A stretch of 64,000 nt of DNA from Polynucleobacter aenigmaticus (GTDB lineage: Bacteria > Pseudomonadota > Gammaproteobacteria > Burkholderiales > Burkholderiaceae): NCBI RefSeq assembly GCF_002206635.1, contig NZ_NGUO01000009.1:1-64000 (forward strand). The letters are read 5' to 3'. The notes below the pieces were generated by a model. The model worked only from the letters and a program-made list of their open reading frames with translations. It was not told the origin of the DNA and searched no databases. Of this stretch, positions 7,733-16,457 are shown one piece after another; position 1 is the first letter of the stretch, and every line of letters begins with the position of its first letter. The position numbers were made by a program, and so were the translations under genes.

Positions 7733-8641
7733 ATGCCTCACCTAGCCCTTTCGACTGTGTTTTATTTATCGCTATCCACCATCTTGTGGGCTGGTAATGC
7801 GGTAGCGGGGCGAGTGCTGGTTGGAAGTATTTCCCCCATCACCTTAAGCGCAGTTCGCTGGGGCCTTGCGGCTTTGATGCTGCTTCCCTTGGGATGGCGA
7901 GTTTTCAGGCCGAGCAGTGCCCTATGGCAAAACAAGACTCGCTTTTTGGTCTTGGGACTTTTGGGGGTGGGTAGTTATAACGTTTTGCTTTATCTTGCAT
8001 TGCAGACTTCAACTGCGATTAATGTCACCTTGATTGGCGCTAGCATGCCCATTTGGATGCTCTTTATTGGCGCTGTTTTTTATCAAGTAAGGCCGACATT
8101 TCTTCAGCTTGTGGGGGCGATTGTTTCCTTGGTGGGAGTTACTGTGGTCTTAACGCGAGGCGATCCCGTTAGCTTGCTTGCCCTGCAAGTGGTAACGGGT
8201 GATCTACTCATTATGTTAGCTACGATTCTCTGGGCTTTCTACAGCTGGATGATTAGTCGTCCTGGGCGGAGTCCAGAGCGGCAGTGGCCGTGGGCTGAGT
8301 TTTTGATGGCACAGGTCATGATTGGTTTTCTGTGGACGATGCTGTTTGATGGCATGGAGATTGCTACTGGGCATGCATTTATTCAACTGAATTACTTTAC
8401 TGGCGCCTTGATCCTATTTGTGGCAATCGGACCATCCTTGATTGCCTACCGCTGCTGGGGTTTGGGGGTTAATGGTGCTGGGCCAACGATGGCCGCATTT
8501 TTTGCCAACTTGATTCCGCTCTTCACGGCCTTGCTCTCGGCTGCCATTTTGGGGGATCCTCCCCAGCTTTTCCATGGGCTCGCTTTTGCCTTAATTGTGA
8601 TCGGAATATTGATCTCCTCCAGCAGGCAACCAAGCAATTAA
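7733..8641 (+). CDS. EamA/DMT-family transporter
   Basis: Starting at the Met of MPHLALSTVFYLSLSTILWA gives about 302 residues with some ten hydrophobic helices in two EamA repeats. The first contains NAVAGRVLVG, typical of the family's first helix. An upstream in-frame Met at 7661 would add 24 polar residues before helix 1 and is less likely. Such proteins export metabolites or amino acids. The substrate cannot be told from the sequence. Confidence 0.88.
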   Translation: MPHLALSTVFYLSLSTILWAGNAVAGRVLVGSISPITLSAVRWGLAALMLLPLGWRVFRPSSALWQNKTRFLVLGLLGVGSYNVLLYLALQTSTAINVTLIGASMPIWMLFIGAVFYQVRPTFLQLVGAIVSLVGVTVVLTRGDPVSLLALQVVTGDLLIMLATILWAFYSWMISRPGRSPERQWPWAEFLMAQVMIGFLWTMLFDGMEIATGHAFIQLNYFTGALILFVAIGPSLIAYRCWGLGVNGAGPTMAAFFANLIPLFTALLSAAILGDPPQLFHGLAFALIVIGILISSSRQPSN

Positions 8642-8755
8642 CCTATCCCATTTGCCCTAAATGCCCTTTGGGGCCAGTTTTTAGGGTTGCGCTACCCATA
8701 TGGCACTAAATCAGTATCATTTAGAACTAATCACTTGATTTACTAGGAAATTACT

Positions 8756-9904
8756 ATGCCAGGCTTACTCCCGAATGTTGATCCAGATGGTCTATTAGAG
8801 TTCTCGGTTGTTTATACCGACCGCTCTTTGAACCACATGTCTGAAGAATTCAAAAAAGTCATGGTGGATATTTCTAGCGTCCTGAAGAACGCTTATAACG
8901 CTAGCTCTGCAGTCATCGTTCCGGGTAGCGGCACTTTCGGCATGGAGGCAGTTGCCCGCCAATTTGCCAATAATGAAAAGTGCCTCGTATTACGCAATGG
9001 CTGGTTTAGTTATCGCTGGACTCAGATTTTTGATTTGGCAAACATTACACAGGACATTAGCGTCCTTAAAGGTAAGCAATTAGAGGATTCAGTGCAAGGC
9101 GTATTTGCGCCCGCACCCATTGATGAGGTCGTTGCTTTCATCAAAAAGGAAAAGCCAGCAGTGGTTTTTGCTCCGCACGTAGAAACTTCTGCCGGAATTA
9201 TTTTGCCAGATGACTATCTTAAGGCGGTCGGTGAAGCGGTGCGCTCAGTCAATGGATTGTTTGTGCTTGATTGCATCGCTTCAGGCGCAATGTGGGTAGA
9301 CATGAAAGCTTGCAATGTTGACGTGTTAATTACCGCGCCACAAAAAGGTTGGAGTAGTTCACCATGTTGCGCATTGATTGCTATGGGTGATAGAGCACGC
9401 GAGCGCATTGAGTCAACTCAAAGCAGTAGCTTCTCAATGGATCTCAAGAAGTGGCTGCAAATTATGGAAGCCTATGAAAAGGGTGGTCATGTGTATCACA
9501 CCACTATGCCGACGGATGCTCTCAAAATCTTACGCAATGTGATGCAAGAAACGCAGACCCTAGGATTTGCAGCTCTTAAAGAAAAGCAACAAGAATTGGG
9601 TGATAAGGTTCGCGCCTTATTGGTATCTAAAGGCTACCATTCAGTTTCAGCAAAGGGCTTTCAGTCCCCCGGTGTAGTAGTGAGCTTTACCAAGGATCCT
9701 GATATTCAGTCAGGTAAGAAGTTTATTGCTCTTGGTTTGCAAACTGCCGCTGGCGTTCCTTTGCAGTGTGATGAGCGTCCAGACTTCCGTACATTCCGCA
9801 TTGGCCTATTTGGCCTGGAGAAGTTAGCTCATGTTGATCGTACTGTTGGTCACCTTGAGGCGGCATTAGAAAAAATTACCGAGACTGAAGCGCAGCCAGC
9901 TTAA
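8756..9904 (+). CDS. Class V aminotransferase, alanine/serine-glyoxylate type
   Basis: A 382-residue PLP enzyme of fold type I. APQKGWSSS carries the Schiff-base Lys197, and VLDCIASGAMW carries Asp172, which contacts the pyridine nitrogen. VPGSGTFGMEAVAR (residues 55-68) forms the phosphate-binding loop. The start is supported by AGGAA about 7 bp upstream. The family transfers amino groups from alanine, serine or related donors to glyoxylate or pyruvate; the exact donor is uncertain and an aminoethylphosphonate-type role is possible. A good terminator follows. Confidence 0.85.
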   Translation: MPGLLPNVDPDGLLEFSVVYTDRSLNHMSEEFKKVMVDISSVLKNAYNASSAVIVPGSGTFGMEAVARQFANNEKCLVLRNGWFSYRWTQIFDLANITQDISVLKGKQLEDSVQGVFAPAPIDEVVAFIKKEKPAVVFAPHVETSAGIILPDDYLKAVGEAVRSVNGLFVLDCIASGAMWVDMKACNVDVLITAPQKGWSSSPCCALIAMGDRARERIESTQSSSFSMDLKKWLQIMEAYEKGGHVYHTTMPTDALKILRNVMQETQTLGFAALKEKQQELGDKVRALLVSKGYHSVSAKGFQSPGVVVSFTKDPDIQSGKKFIALGLQTAAGVPLQCDERPDFRTFRIGLFGLEKLAHVDRTVGHLEAALEKITETEAQPA

Positions 9905-9931
9905 GCGGTAGAAATTGCTTCAGTCTGAAAG

Positions 9932-9952
9932 GCCGTCTTAGGACGGCTTTTT
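9932..9952 (+). terminator. Rho-independent terminator of the aminotransferase gene
   Basis: GCCGTC-ttag-GACGGC followed by TTTTTC. It overlaps the stop codon of the convergent nitrobindin-like gene. Confidence 0.85.
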
Positions 9953-10588
9953 CATTGCCTCTAATGCCAGTGGATTGGGAGTTGCCTCTCCCACCTTTGT
10001 CAGCACATTAGTATCGAGATGATGAAAGGGTTCAGTCTGCCCCTGAATCATCATTACCGTATCTTGCTCATAAGACCAAGTGCCATCCTCCAAGAGGGTC
10101 ACCATGATGCGGTACTCAATCGTTTTGAAGGCGTAGTCTAAAAATGGGCTAGACGAGATACCGGCGGTCGGATCATCAATCTTAGCGATACACTCAAACT
10201 GGGTTGCGCTTGCAGCTTCTTTACCTGTTGCCATGGTGACCATGCCTCGGGGTATCGTTAGCGTATGAACAATAAGTTGTGTTGCGGGCTCCCACAGCCA
10301 ATAGCCAACCTGATCATGATAAGTTTTCACCTGATCAGGCTTAGTGATATGAAGGTGATGCCGTAAACCATAAAACAGCTGTGGCCCATTAGTTTGTGGG
10401 TCAATCGGCTGCATCTCAATCCGCTCGGTATAGACCTGCTTCTTTGGACCTTCTGCTTTAGGTTTGATATCTAAGCCCCGCTGACCTTCCCAGATGCCCG
10501 CTAAGCGTGAGAGAGGCCCAAGATTTTCTAGGGTATTAACTGAGTACCCTTGGGGCTCAGTGTAGATATCGGTCGGAAATGGACTCAT
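9938..10588 (-). CDS. THAP4/nitrobindin-like heme-binding beta-barrel protein
   Basis: The 216-residue protein starts with an extended segment and then SRLAGIWEGQRG (residues about 27-38), the GxWxG motif of lipocalin-like and nitrobindin barrels. HHLDTNVLTKVGEATPNP near the C-terminus and GYWLWEPATQ in the middle are typical of this family (DUF1794 type). Nitrobindins bind ferric heme through a C-terminal His and can react with NO or peroxynitrite. Whether this protein binds heme is not shown; the C-terminal His pair is a candidate ligand. Confidence 0.75.
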   Translation of the reverse strand: MSPFPTDIYTEPQGYSVNTLENLGPLSRLAGIWEGQRGLDIKPKAEGPKKQVYTERIEMQPIDPQTNGPQLFYGLRHHLHITKPDQVKTYHDQVGYWLWEPATQLIVHTLTIPRGMVTMATGKEAASATQFECIAKIDDPTAGISSSPFLDYAFKTIEYRIMVTLLEDGTWSYEQDTVMMIQGQTEPFHHLDTNVLTKVGEATPNPLALEAMKKPS

Positions 10589-10669
10589 GGAAAACCTTTA
10601 TTAAATGAAGGATTTGTGACAAATAATTGGGTATGATCAAATTATCCATAAACCTCTTGGGAGTCTTAA

Positions 10670-10942
10670 ATGCTTTCTCGTTTTGCAAAACTCAGTATAG
10701 CCACGCTCATTTCCGTCACCATTGGTTTGTCGCCTCTCGCAGTGATGGCTGCTGATCCAGCTCCAGCGGGTGCACCAGCAGCAACGCCTGCGACTCCAGC
10801 ACCAGCTGCTCAATCCGAAAAAGCTGCCGAGAAAAAGGCTAAGAAGAAGACAAAGAAGGACAAAAAAGCCGAGAAAAAAGCTAAGAAGAAGTCTAAGAAG
10901 AAAGCAAAAGCAGCTCAAGAGCCAGCAGCGGCTCAGCAGTAA
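10670..10942 (+). CDS. Secreted Ala/Pro- and Lys-rich small protein
   Basis: The 90-residue protein has a signal peptide (residues 1 to about 27, ending VMAADP), then an Ala/Pro-rich linker, then a tail made almost entirely of Lys, Ala and Glu with repeated KKAKKK-type units, and a short Ala/Gln end. After cleavage a strongly basic, disordered periplasmic protein remains. I recognise no family. A Shine-Dalgarno-like GGGAG precedes the ATG and a hairpin follows the stop. It may bind peptidoglycan, LPS or nucleic acid, but that is speculation. Confidence 0.75.
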   Translation: MLSRFAKLSIATLISVTIGLSPLAVMAADPAPAGAPAATPATPAPAAQSEKAAEKKAKKKTKKDKKAEKKAKKKSKKKAKAAQEPAAAQQ

Positions 10943-10955
10943 ATTGTCAGCATTG

Positions 10956-10976
10956 AACTTAGCAATTCACTAAGTT
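10956..10976 (+). terminator. Hairpin, possible weak terminator
   Basis: AACTTAG-caattca-CTAAGTT is a perfect 7-bp inverted repeat between the Lys-rich protein gene and a convergent transporter gene. It is followed by TTATTAATTT rather than a pure T-run, so termination is only probable. Confidence 0.45.
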
Positions 10977-10978
10977 TA

Positions 10979-11959
10979 TTAATTTAAGGGGTCGGATCCC
11001 TCAAGGTCTACGGACTTTCTGGAGTTCAACCCCTTTTGCTTGCTCGGAGCATCGTTGCGTACTAGTAGCCACATCGCTCCAATTACTAAAGCCATTCCAC
11101 CAATCTGAATCCAAGTAATCGGTTCGGATAAGACTATCCAGCCCATAAATAATGTGGAGATGGGCCCCAGAATTCCAGCTTGAGCAACCAGGGGCGAACC
11201 AATGCGATTGATTGCAATCATGATTAACAACATGGGGATAACAGTGCACAAGCTCGCGTTGAGTAAGCTCAGCCAATAGATCTGTTGTACTTGGACAAAT
11301 ACCGCTGCCGGATCGTAAATCAGAATTTGAATAACACTGAGTAGTGCTGAGGCAGAACTGGCATACACCACTAAGCGTACGCTCCCCACTCTTCGAACCA
11401 TTTCGCCAGAGCCAATCATATAGATTGCATATGAGCATGCGCTGGCAAAGACCAGCAACATGCCGAGCAAGGCCATCGAGCCGGCTGAACTCGCATCCTG
11501 AATAAACACCACGATCACACCAAGATAGCCTACAACTAGTGCATACCATTGCAGGCGACTAATCGATTTATTTAAAACAAAGTAAGAGATCAATAAGACA
11601 ATGGTTGGAGTGAGGTAGAGAACGATGCGCTCTAGTCCAACTGAGATGTATTGAAGACCCAGAAAATCTAAGTAGCTAGAAAAGAAATAACCCATAAATC
11701 CCAGCGCAAATATTTTTACGTGATCTAACCTGGTCAGTGGACTCATTACTTGCCTGCGTGCTTGCCACCAATAAATTCCCCAGAAGAGGGGTAGGGCCAT
11801 TAGCATTCTTAAGGCAATGAGGGTTTCAGCATTGGCGCCATAAGTAAATGCAAGCTTGACCAGAATTGCTTTTCCGGAAAATAGCACTGAGCCTAGGCCG
11901 GCCATAAAAAGGCCGTATACGTAACGACGATGAAGAAGAATTCCGCTTGCTGATTGCAT
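10979..11959 (-). CDS. EamA/DMT-family transporter
   Basis: A 326-residue protein with about ten hydrophobic helices in two EamA halves, starting MQSASGILLHRRYVYGLFMA and ending in a polar tail. LGLQYISVGLERIVLYLTP is typical of the end of the first repeat. It follows nnrD on the same strand with only about six bases between them, so the two are probably cotranscribed. The substrate is unknown. It is a different subgroup from the DMT protein at 7733. Confidence 0.87.
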   Translation of the reverse strand: MQSASGILLHRRYVYGLFMAGLGSVLFSGKAILVKLAFTYGANAETLIALRMLMALPLFWGIYWWQARRQVMSPLTRLDHVKIFALGFMGYFFSSYLDFLGLQYISVGLERIVLYLTPTIVLLISYFVLNKSISRLQWYALVVGYLGVIVVFIQDASSAGSMALLGMLLVFASACSYAIYMIGSGEMVRRVGSVRLVVYASSASALLSVIQILIYDPAAVFVQVQQIYWLSLLNASLCTVIPMLLIMIAINRIGSPLVAQAGILGPISTLFMGWIVLSEPITWIQIGGMALVIGAMWLLVRNDAPSKQKGLNSRKSVDLEGSDPLN

Positions 11960-11965
11960 GCTGTT

Positions 11966-12847
11966 TTATAACAGCTTATTGAGCAGGCTTCGCATCTCAA
12001 AAATGACTTCTGTTGGAGTGAGTCCAATGGGGCCTACTTGCTGAGCAACCAGACTATCCGCCGCGGTTGCATGCAACTGCACCCCAATACAACTAGCCCC
12101 CCAAAGGTTGATATTGTGGCGTATACCTTGGGCGGCGATTGCGGCAATACTGCCAGTTAAGGCGTCGCCCATTCCGCCAACAGCCATACCTGGGTTGCCT
12201 TGATCGCATTGCACGGCTGCATTTGTGGGTGAAGCTATGAGAGTGTGCTGACCCTTTAGTACCACAATGGAGTTGGTGAGTTTTACTAAGTTGGATAAAG
12301 CGGCAATACGATCTTCTTGTACTGATGCTGCGCTTGTATTCAGAAGATGTGCAGCCTCTCCGGGGTGAGGGGTAAGAACGCTCGTCCCAGGGAATGTCTG
12401 ATTACGCTGTTTCAGAAGATCAAGAAATTGAGGGGTATCTGCTATTAAGTTGAGGGCATCCGCATCGATCACTAGTGGCACCTTGGGGTAGCTCAAAACT
12501 GTACTCAGCCAGTCTCTAGCAAGAGCAGAAAAACCCAAGCCTGGGCCAATTGCAATCAAATCTGGGGTAGTAGCTGCCAGTTGTTCTTGGGGATTAAAAC
12601 TAGCCAAGCGCACCATCAGCTCAGCCTGCTCGGGTAAGGCATGAGCAGCAGTGGGGTCGAGCATCTCCAAGATGGTCCACCCAGCACCTAGGTGCAGGGC
12701 AGCGCTACCCGCTAACATGAGAGCGCCAGACATTCCGGGCGCGCCGCCAACGAGCAATACCTTGCCAGCATTGCCTTTATGTTCCGAGGGTCCACGCTTG
12801 AGACGATGAATCAGTTCCAACGCTTGCAGTTTGGTAGGGGTGCTCAT
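11966..12847 (-). CDS. nnrD: ADP-dependent NAD(P)H-hydrate dehydratase
   Basis: A 293-residue ribokinase-fold enzyme (YjeF C-terminal domain). Key motifs are HKGNAGKVLLVGG (23-35), TPHPGEAAHLL (about 159-169) and GNPGMAVGGMGDALTG (about 218-233), the nucleotide and catalytic loop of the family. It repairs hydrated NADH and NADPH using ADP. The N-terminal epimerase domain (NnrE) found fused in E. coli is absent, so epimerisation must be done by a gene elsewhere. Confidence 0.92.
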   Translation of the reverse strand: MSTPTKLQALELIHRLKRGPSEHKGNAGKVLLVGGAPGMSGALMLAGSAALHLGAGWTILEMLDPTAAHALPEQAELMVRLASFNPQEQLAATTPDLIAIGPGLGFSALARDWLSTVLSYPKVPLVIDADALNLIADTPQFLDLLKQRNQTFPGTSVLTPHPGEAAHLLNTSAASVQEDRIAALSNLVKLTNSIVVLKGQHTLIASPTNAAVQCDQGNPGMAVGGMGDALTGSIAAIAAQGIRHNINLWGASCIGVQLHATAADSLVAQQVGPIGLTPTEVIFEMRSLLNKLL

Positions 12848-12909
12848 GCGAATAGTATCGCTCCAGTAATTGGCTTCACCATCAATTTTATCGGGAGTAT
12901 TCTGTAACC

Positions 12910-14325
12910 ATGAAAATACAATTTCTTGGGGCGGCTGGAGAGGTTACCGGATCCAGGCATTCGGTAGAACTTACCTTGGGTGGGCGTAAAACAAGGTTTA
13001 TGGTCGATTTCGGCATGTTCCAAGGTGGGCGCGAGGCTACAGCAAAAAATCTAGAGCCCTTGCCCTTTTCCCCAAAAGAAATTGATTTTGTCGTATTAAC
13101 CCATGCGCATATTGACCATAGCGGTCTACTGCCACGACTCTGTGCACAGGGATTTTCAGGGCCAATCTATTGCACCGATGCTAGCTTTGAGTTATTAAAA
13201 ATCCTATTGCCAGATAGTGCGCATTTGCAGCACTCTGATGTGGATCGAGCGGAGCGTAGGCAAAAGGCGGGTAAGTGGCGTGGAGAACTCCCGGTTGCGC
13301 TGTACTCCATGGAAGAGGCTGAACTCGCTCTTGCGCAATGCGAAGTGCTTGCCTATGGTAAGCAGATAGAGCTCTGCAAGGGTATTAATTTGGAGTTCCA
13401 GAATGCGGGACATATTCTGGGCTCCGCGATTGCTATTCTCGATATTACCGAAGATCAATCTAAGAAAAAGCGCTGCGTATTTTCTGGAGATATTGGTATG
13501 AAAGGAAGGCTGTTAATGCCCAATCCCGCCATAATTTCTCAAGCAGATGTCGTAATAGTGGAGTCAACTTACGGTGATCGCCTGCATAAAACTCTAGCCG
13601 ATACAGAGGCTGAATTAATCCAGGTTGTTACTAGCACCATGAATACCCATGGAAATATCGTGATCCCTGCCTTCGCCGTAGGCCGTACACAAGAAATTCT
13701 TTTTCTACTTATTGATTTAGTAAGGCGGAATTTATTGCCTCATCTCAGCATTTGGGTGGATTCCCCGATGGCTACTGCAGCTACGCATTTAACGCAACAC
13801 TTCTTTGCGCAACTAGACCAAGAGTCGCAATCTACTTTTGAGTGGTTTAAAAATAATCCCAGCGCAGTTGATCTGCGTTTTATTGCGGATGTAGATGAGT
13901 CTAAAGCACTCAATAAAATTAAGGGTGGAGCCATCATCATTTCAGCGAGCGGCATGTGTGATGCTGGACGCATCGTTCATCATTTGAAAAATAATTTACC
14001 GCGTGCACAAAATGCGATTGTGATTACTGGCTTTCAGGCTTATGGTAGCTTAGGACGTCGGCTTGTGGATAAGGCGACGAAAGTGCGCCTCTTTGGCGAA
14101 GAGGTTCCAGTCAGGGCATCGATCCATACTATTGGCGGGTTATCCGCCCATGCTGATCAGGCTGGTTTACTAGAGTGGTTACAAGGATTTGAGGTGGCGC
14201 CACAATCTGTTTTTGTGGTGCATGGAGAGCCCGAGGCCTCCGCTGTATTGGGAGAGGTGATTCGTGAAGAGCTCGGGTGGAAGAATGTCATTATTCCGGA
14301 GCGCTTACATACCTATGCTTGCTGA
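12910..14325 (+). CDS. Metallo-beta-lactamase / beta-CASP RNA-processing nuclease
   Basis: The 471-residue protein has the metal-binding THAHIDHSG motif near residue 65, a second His in AGHILGSA, SGDIGMKGR, and the beta-CASP motifs ESTYGDR, IPAFAVGRTQEIL and SASGMCDAGRIVHH, then SAHADQ near the C-terminus. This is the Ysh1/CPSF-73-like bacterial group of zinc exo- or endoribonucleases. It is divergent from nnrD. Its 3' end lies 3 bp from the end of a convergent solute-binding protein gene. The substrate RNA is unknown. Confidence 0.9.
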   Translation: MKIQFLGAAGEVTGSRHSVELTLGGRKTRFMVDFGMFQGGREATAKNLEPLPFSPKEIDFVVLTHAHIDHSGLLPRLCAQGFSGPIYCTDASFELLKILLPDSAHLQHSDVDRAERRQKAGKWRGELPVALYSMEEAELALAQCEVLAYGKQIELCKGINLEFQNAGHILGSAIAILDITEDQSKKKRCVFSGDIGMKGRLLMPNPAIISQADVVIVESTYGDRLHKTLADTEAELIQVVTSTMNTHGNIVIPAFAVGRTQEILFLLIDLVRRNLLPHLSIWVDSPMATAATHLTQHFFAQLDQESQSTFEWFKNNPSAVDLRFIADVDESKALNKIKGGAIIISASGMCDAGRIVHHLKNNLPRAQNAIVITGFQAYGSLGRRLVDKATKVRLFGEEVPVRASIHTIGGLSAHADQAGLLEWLQGFEVAPQSVFVVHGEPEASAVLGEVIREELGWKNVIIPERLHTYAC

Positions 14326-14328
14326 GAT

Positions 14329-15144
14329 TTATTCGGCCACTTTAGCGCCATGGATGCCATGTTGTTTCATAGACTCGCTGATAAAGCCAGAAGTCTTGAG
14401 CCCTGCAATCACTTTAGTCAAGAAGGCAGTCGTTTTTTCAAACTCAGGGCGCGATTTAGGCACCCCAATTGCTTGATTAATAACCATGAAGCGGCCCGGA
14501 AGGATGCGCAAGCCTTCGTACCGCTGGGCATCGCTTTCTAGTTGTTGTTTAACGCCAGCGGCAACATTGCCTTTGCCTTTCATAAAATCATCTACAACCG
14601 TTTGGGAGCTCGCAGATCGCAGTAGCGTCGCATGTTTAATTTCTCTAGTTAGGTAAAGGTCATAAGCACTTCCTTTGCCAACCACAATTTCATTTCCAGC
14701 TACATCAACCTCTTCATTCTTCCTCAATGGGGATGATGCTTTGACCATATAAGCCCCTTCGATTTGAATGTAGGCTGGGGTATAGCTAATATCAGCCCCG
14801 CGAACAGGGTCGATGGCGACGAAGATAAGGTCAAGCGTGCCAACTTTGAGTGCTTCAACAGTCTCGCCGGCAGTCTGAAACGAGACAAACTCAATTGGCA
14901 ATTGAATTTGTCTGGCAATTTCTTTCGCAATATCAATTGTCACCCCTTTAGGCTGAGGTGCAGTCTTGTCAGATGAGCCTGCTAATACAGGATTTCCTAG
15001 GTTGATTCCAACGCGAAGGATTCCAGTGGGGGCAAATGATTTAATCATGGTCTTATCTACTGTATTAGGGGGCATTGAGCTCACGACTTGACTAAATACC
15101 AATTGAGAAATCAGCAGAAGTCCAGCGCCAATGATTTTATTCAT
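14329..15144 (-). CDS. Periplasmic amino-acid-type solute-binding protein
   Basis: A 271-residue PBPb (SBP family 3) protein with a signal peptide (about residues 1-24). GILRVGINLGNPV starts the first lobe, and PKGVTIDIAKEIARQI plus GTLDLIFVAIDPVRGADISYT are typical of family-3 binding proteins. No permease or ATPase gene is adjacent, so it is either an orphan receptor or works with a distant transporter. No clear ribosome site is seen before the ATG. Confidence 0.82.
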   Translation of the reverse strand: MNKIIGAGLLLISQLVFSQVVSSMPPNTVDKTMIKSFAPTGILRVGINLGNPVLAGSSDKTAPQPKGVTIDIAKEIARQIQLPIEFVSFQTAGETVEALKVGTLDLIFVAIDPVRGADISYTPAYIQIEGAYMVKASSPLRKNEEVDVAGNEIVVGKGSAYDLYLTREIKHATLLRSASSQTVVDDFMKGKGNVAAGVKQQLESDAQRYEGLRILPGRFMVINQAIGVPKSRPEFEKTTAFLTKVIAGLKTSGFISESMKQHGIHGAKVAE

Positions 15145-15171
15145 GGAATTTTCATATGAAATTACCAGGCG

Positions 15172-15197
15172 TAAAAAAACCGCGGCGGACCGCGGCT
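15172..15197 (-). terminator. Strong Rho-independent terminator (minus strand)
   Basis: On the minus strand GCCGCGG-tccg-CCGCGG is followed by TTTTTTT. It lies about 20 bp after the stop of the 62-residue membrane protein gene. Confidence 0.9.
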
Positions 15198-15215
15198 TGA
15201 TTTCTCTAGTCGAGA

Positions 15216-15404
15216 TTATTTCTTGGCTTCAGCTGCTGGTGCAACTGGAGCTGCAGGAGCATCTTTCTTAGCATCTTCCATGTGAGCTGCTTCAGCACCA
15301 TGCTTCTCGCCGCCCATATCAATGTCGCCGTCGCCTTTGAAGAGTAAATAGGCTGTAGCGCCAACTAATACTAGTACCATGATGATGATTGAACGGTTGC
15401 TCAT
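15216..15404 (-). CDS. Small single-helix membrane protein with Ala/Pro tail, 62 residues
   Basis: The start MSNRSIIIMVLVLVGATAYL is chosen because GAAGGA lies just upstream; the frame is open for 55 further codons upstream with no such signal. One hydrophobic helix (about residues 5-20) is followed by an acidic, His-containing stretch and an Ala/Pro/Lys-rich tail. I recognise no family. A strong terminator follows, so it forms its own short transcript or the end of one. Confidence 0.7.
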   Translation of the reverse strand: MSNRSIIIMVLVLVGATAYLLFKGDGDIDMGGEKHGAEAAHMEDAKKDAPAAPVAPAAEAKK

Positions 15405-15558
15405 TGCTTTTCCTTCAGTTTGGTTAATATCCGCCAATATTAACTCCTGTAGGACGCTCGGTAAATCCGCATAAGCCCTAGATGCCAAATTAGTGCAATA
15501 TTCTAGGTAGTAATACTGACTTGGCTGAAGATGAGCCGCTATTTTTAAGGGTTGTGAC

Positions 15559-16416
15559 ATGAGCTCCAAGTTACCGGTAAATAATTCTCAAACAATCACT
15601 GATTTTCTGAGCCTTCAAAAAGGTCAGCTAGCGGAAGACAGTTCTGAAGACTCCTACAAGTTTGCATTTGATGATCAGGCCTTTTTAGCTCGACGAGAAA
15701 CCCTGGGCCTACGCTTTCAATTGGAGTTGCTAAAGCCAGAGATTTTGTTACATGAGCATGGAATTGAGCATACGATTACGGTATTTGGCTCCACCCGATT
15801 TGTGAGTTGCCAAACAGCTCAGGAGATGAAGGACGGCGCAAACACGCCTCCAGAGATCGCAAAGGCTCAAAGAGCATTACTTCACTGCAAGTATTACGAT
15901 TCAGCAAGAGAATTCGGAGCAATCGTAGCGGTCTATAACGCGACCCAAACGGAGGGCCGAAATAAGTTATATGTCGCCACCGGAGGTGGCCCTGGAATTA
16001 TGGAGGCCGCTAATCGAGGTGCTTTTGAGGCCGGGGATAACACCATTGGTTTTAATATCAGCTTGCCAAAAGAGCAACATCCAAATGCCCACCTTACGCC
16101 AGGCTTAAGTTTTCGATTTCATTATTTTGCCATTCGCAAAATGCATTTCATGCTCAGGGCGCGGGCGATTGTGGTTTATCCGGGCGGCTTTGGATCCTTT
16201 GATGAGCTCTTTGAGGTGCTCACCCTGATGCAAACCAAAAAGGTAGAACACTTTCCGGTCATCCTGGTGGGGAAGGATTTTTGGCAAGGGGTCATCAACT
16301 TCGATCAGATGCTTACTCACGGGGTTATTGAGCAGGCTGATATGGATTTAATTCATTTTGTGGAAACAGCTGAAGAAGCTTGGGCAGTCATACGGGACTG
16401 GTATCAGTTGGCTTAA
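15559..16416 (+). CDS. LOG-family protein (cytokinin riboside phosphate-phosphoribohydrolase-like)
   Basis: A 285-residue Rossmann-fold protein with GGGPGIMEAANRGAFEAG (about residues 138-155) and PGGFGSFDELFEVLTLMQ (about 211-228), the LOG-family PGGxGTxxE signature with Ser for Thr. Bacterial members hydrolyse nucleoside monophosphates to free base and ribose phosphate. The protein is longer than the roughly 190-residue LOG type, with an N-terminal extension of about 70 residues. The exact substrate is unknown. Confidence 0.82.
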   Translation: MSSKLPVNNSQTITDFLSLQKGQLAEDSSEDSYKFAFDDQAFLARRETLGLRFQLELLKPEILLHEHGIEHTITVFGSTRFVSCQTAQEMKDGANTPPEIAKAQRALLHCKYYDSAREFGAIVAVYNATQTEGRNKLYVATGGGPGIMEAANRGAFEAGDNTIGFNISLPKEQHPNAHLTPGLSFRFHYFAIRKMHFMLRARAIVVYPGGFGSFDELFEVLTLMQTKKVEHFPVILVGKDFWQGVINFDQMLTHGVIEQADMDLIHFVETAEEAWAVIRDWYQLA

Positions 16417-16457
16417 GGTGTTTGACTCAGAGATCTGTAAAATAAGTACAAGACACT

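Noticed and set aside
10637..10918. Minus-strand Cys/Leu/Phe-rich frame opposite the Lys-rich protein
   Set aside because: Its odd composition is just the complement of lysine codons; the plus-strand frame has a signal peptide and ribosome site.
11001..11549. 182-codon minus-strand frame overlapping the DMT transporter
   Set aside because: It is an alternative frame in a transporter with a good membrane pattern; composition is not protein-like.
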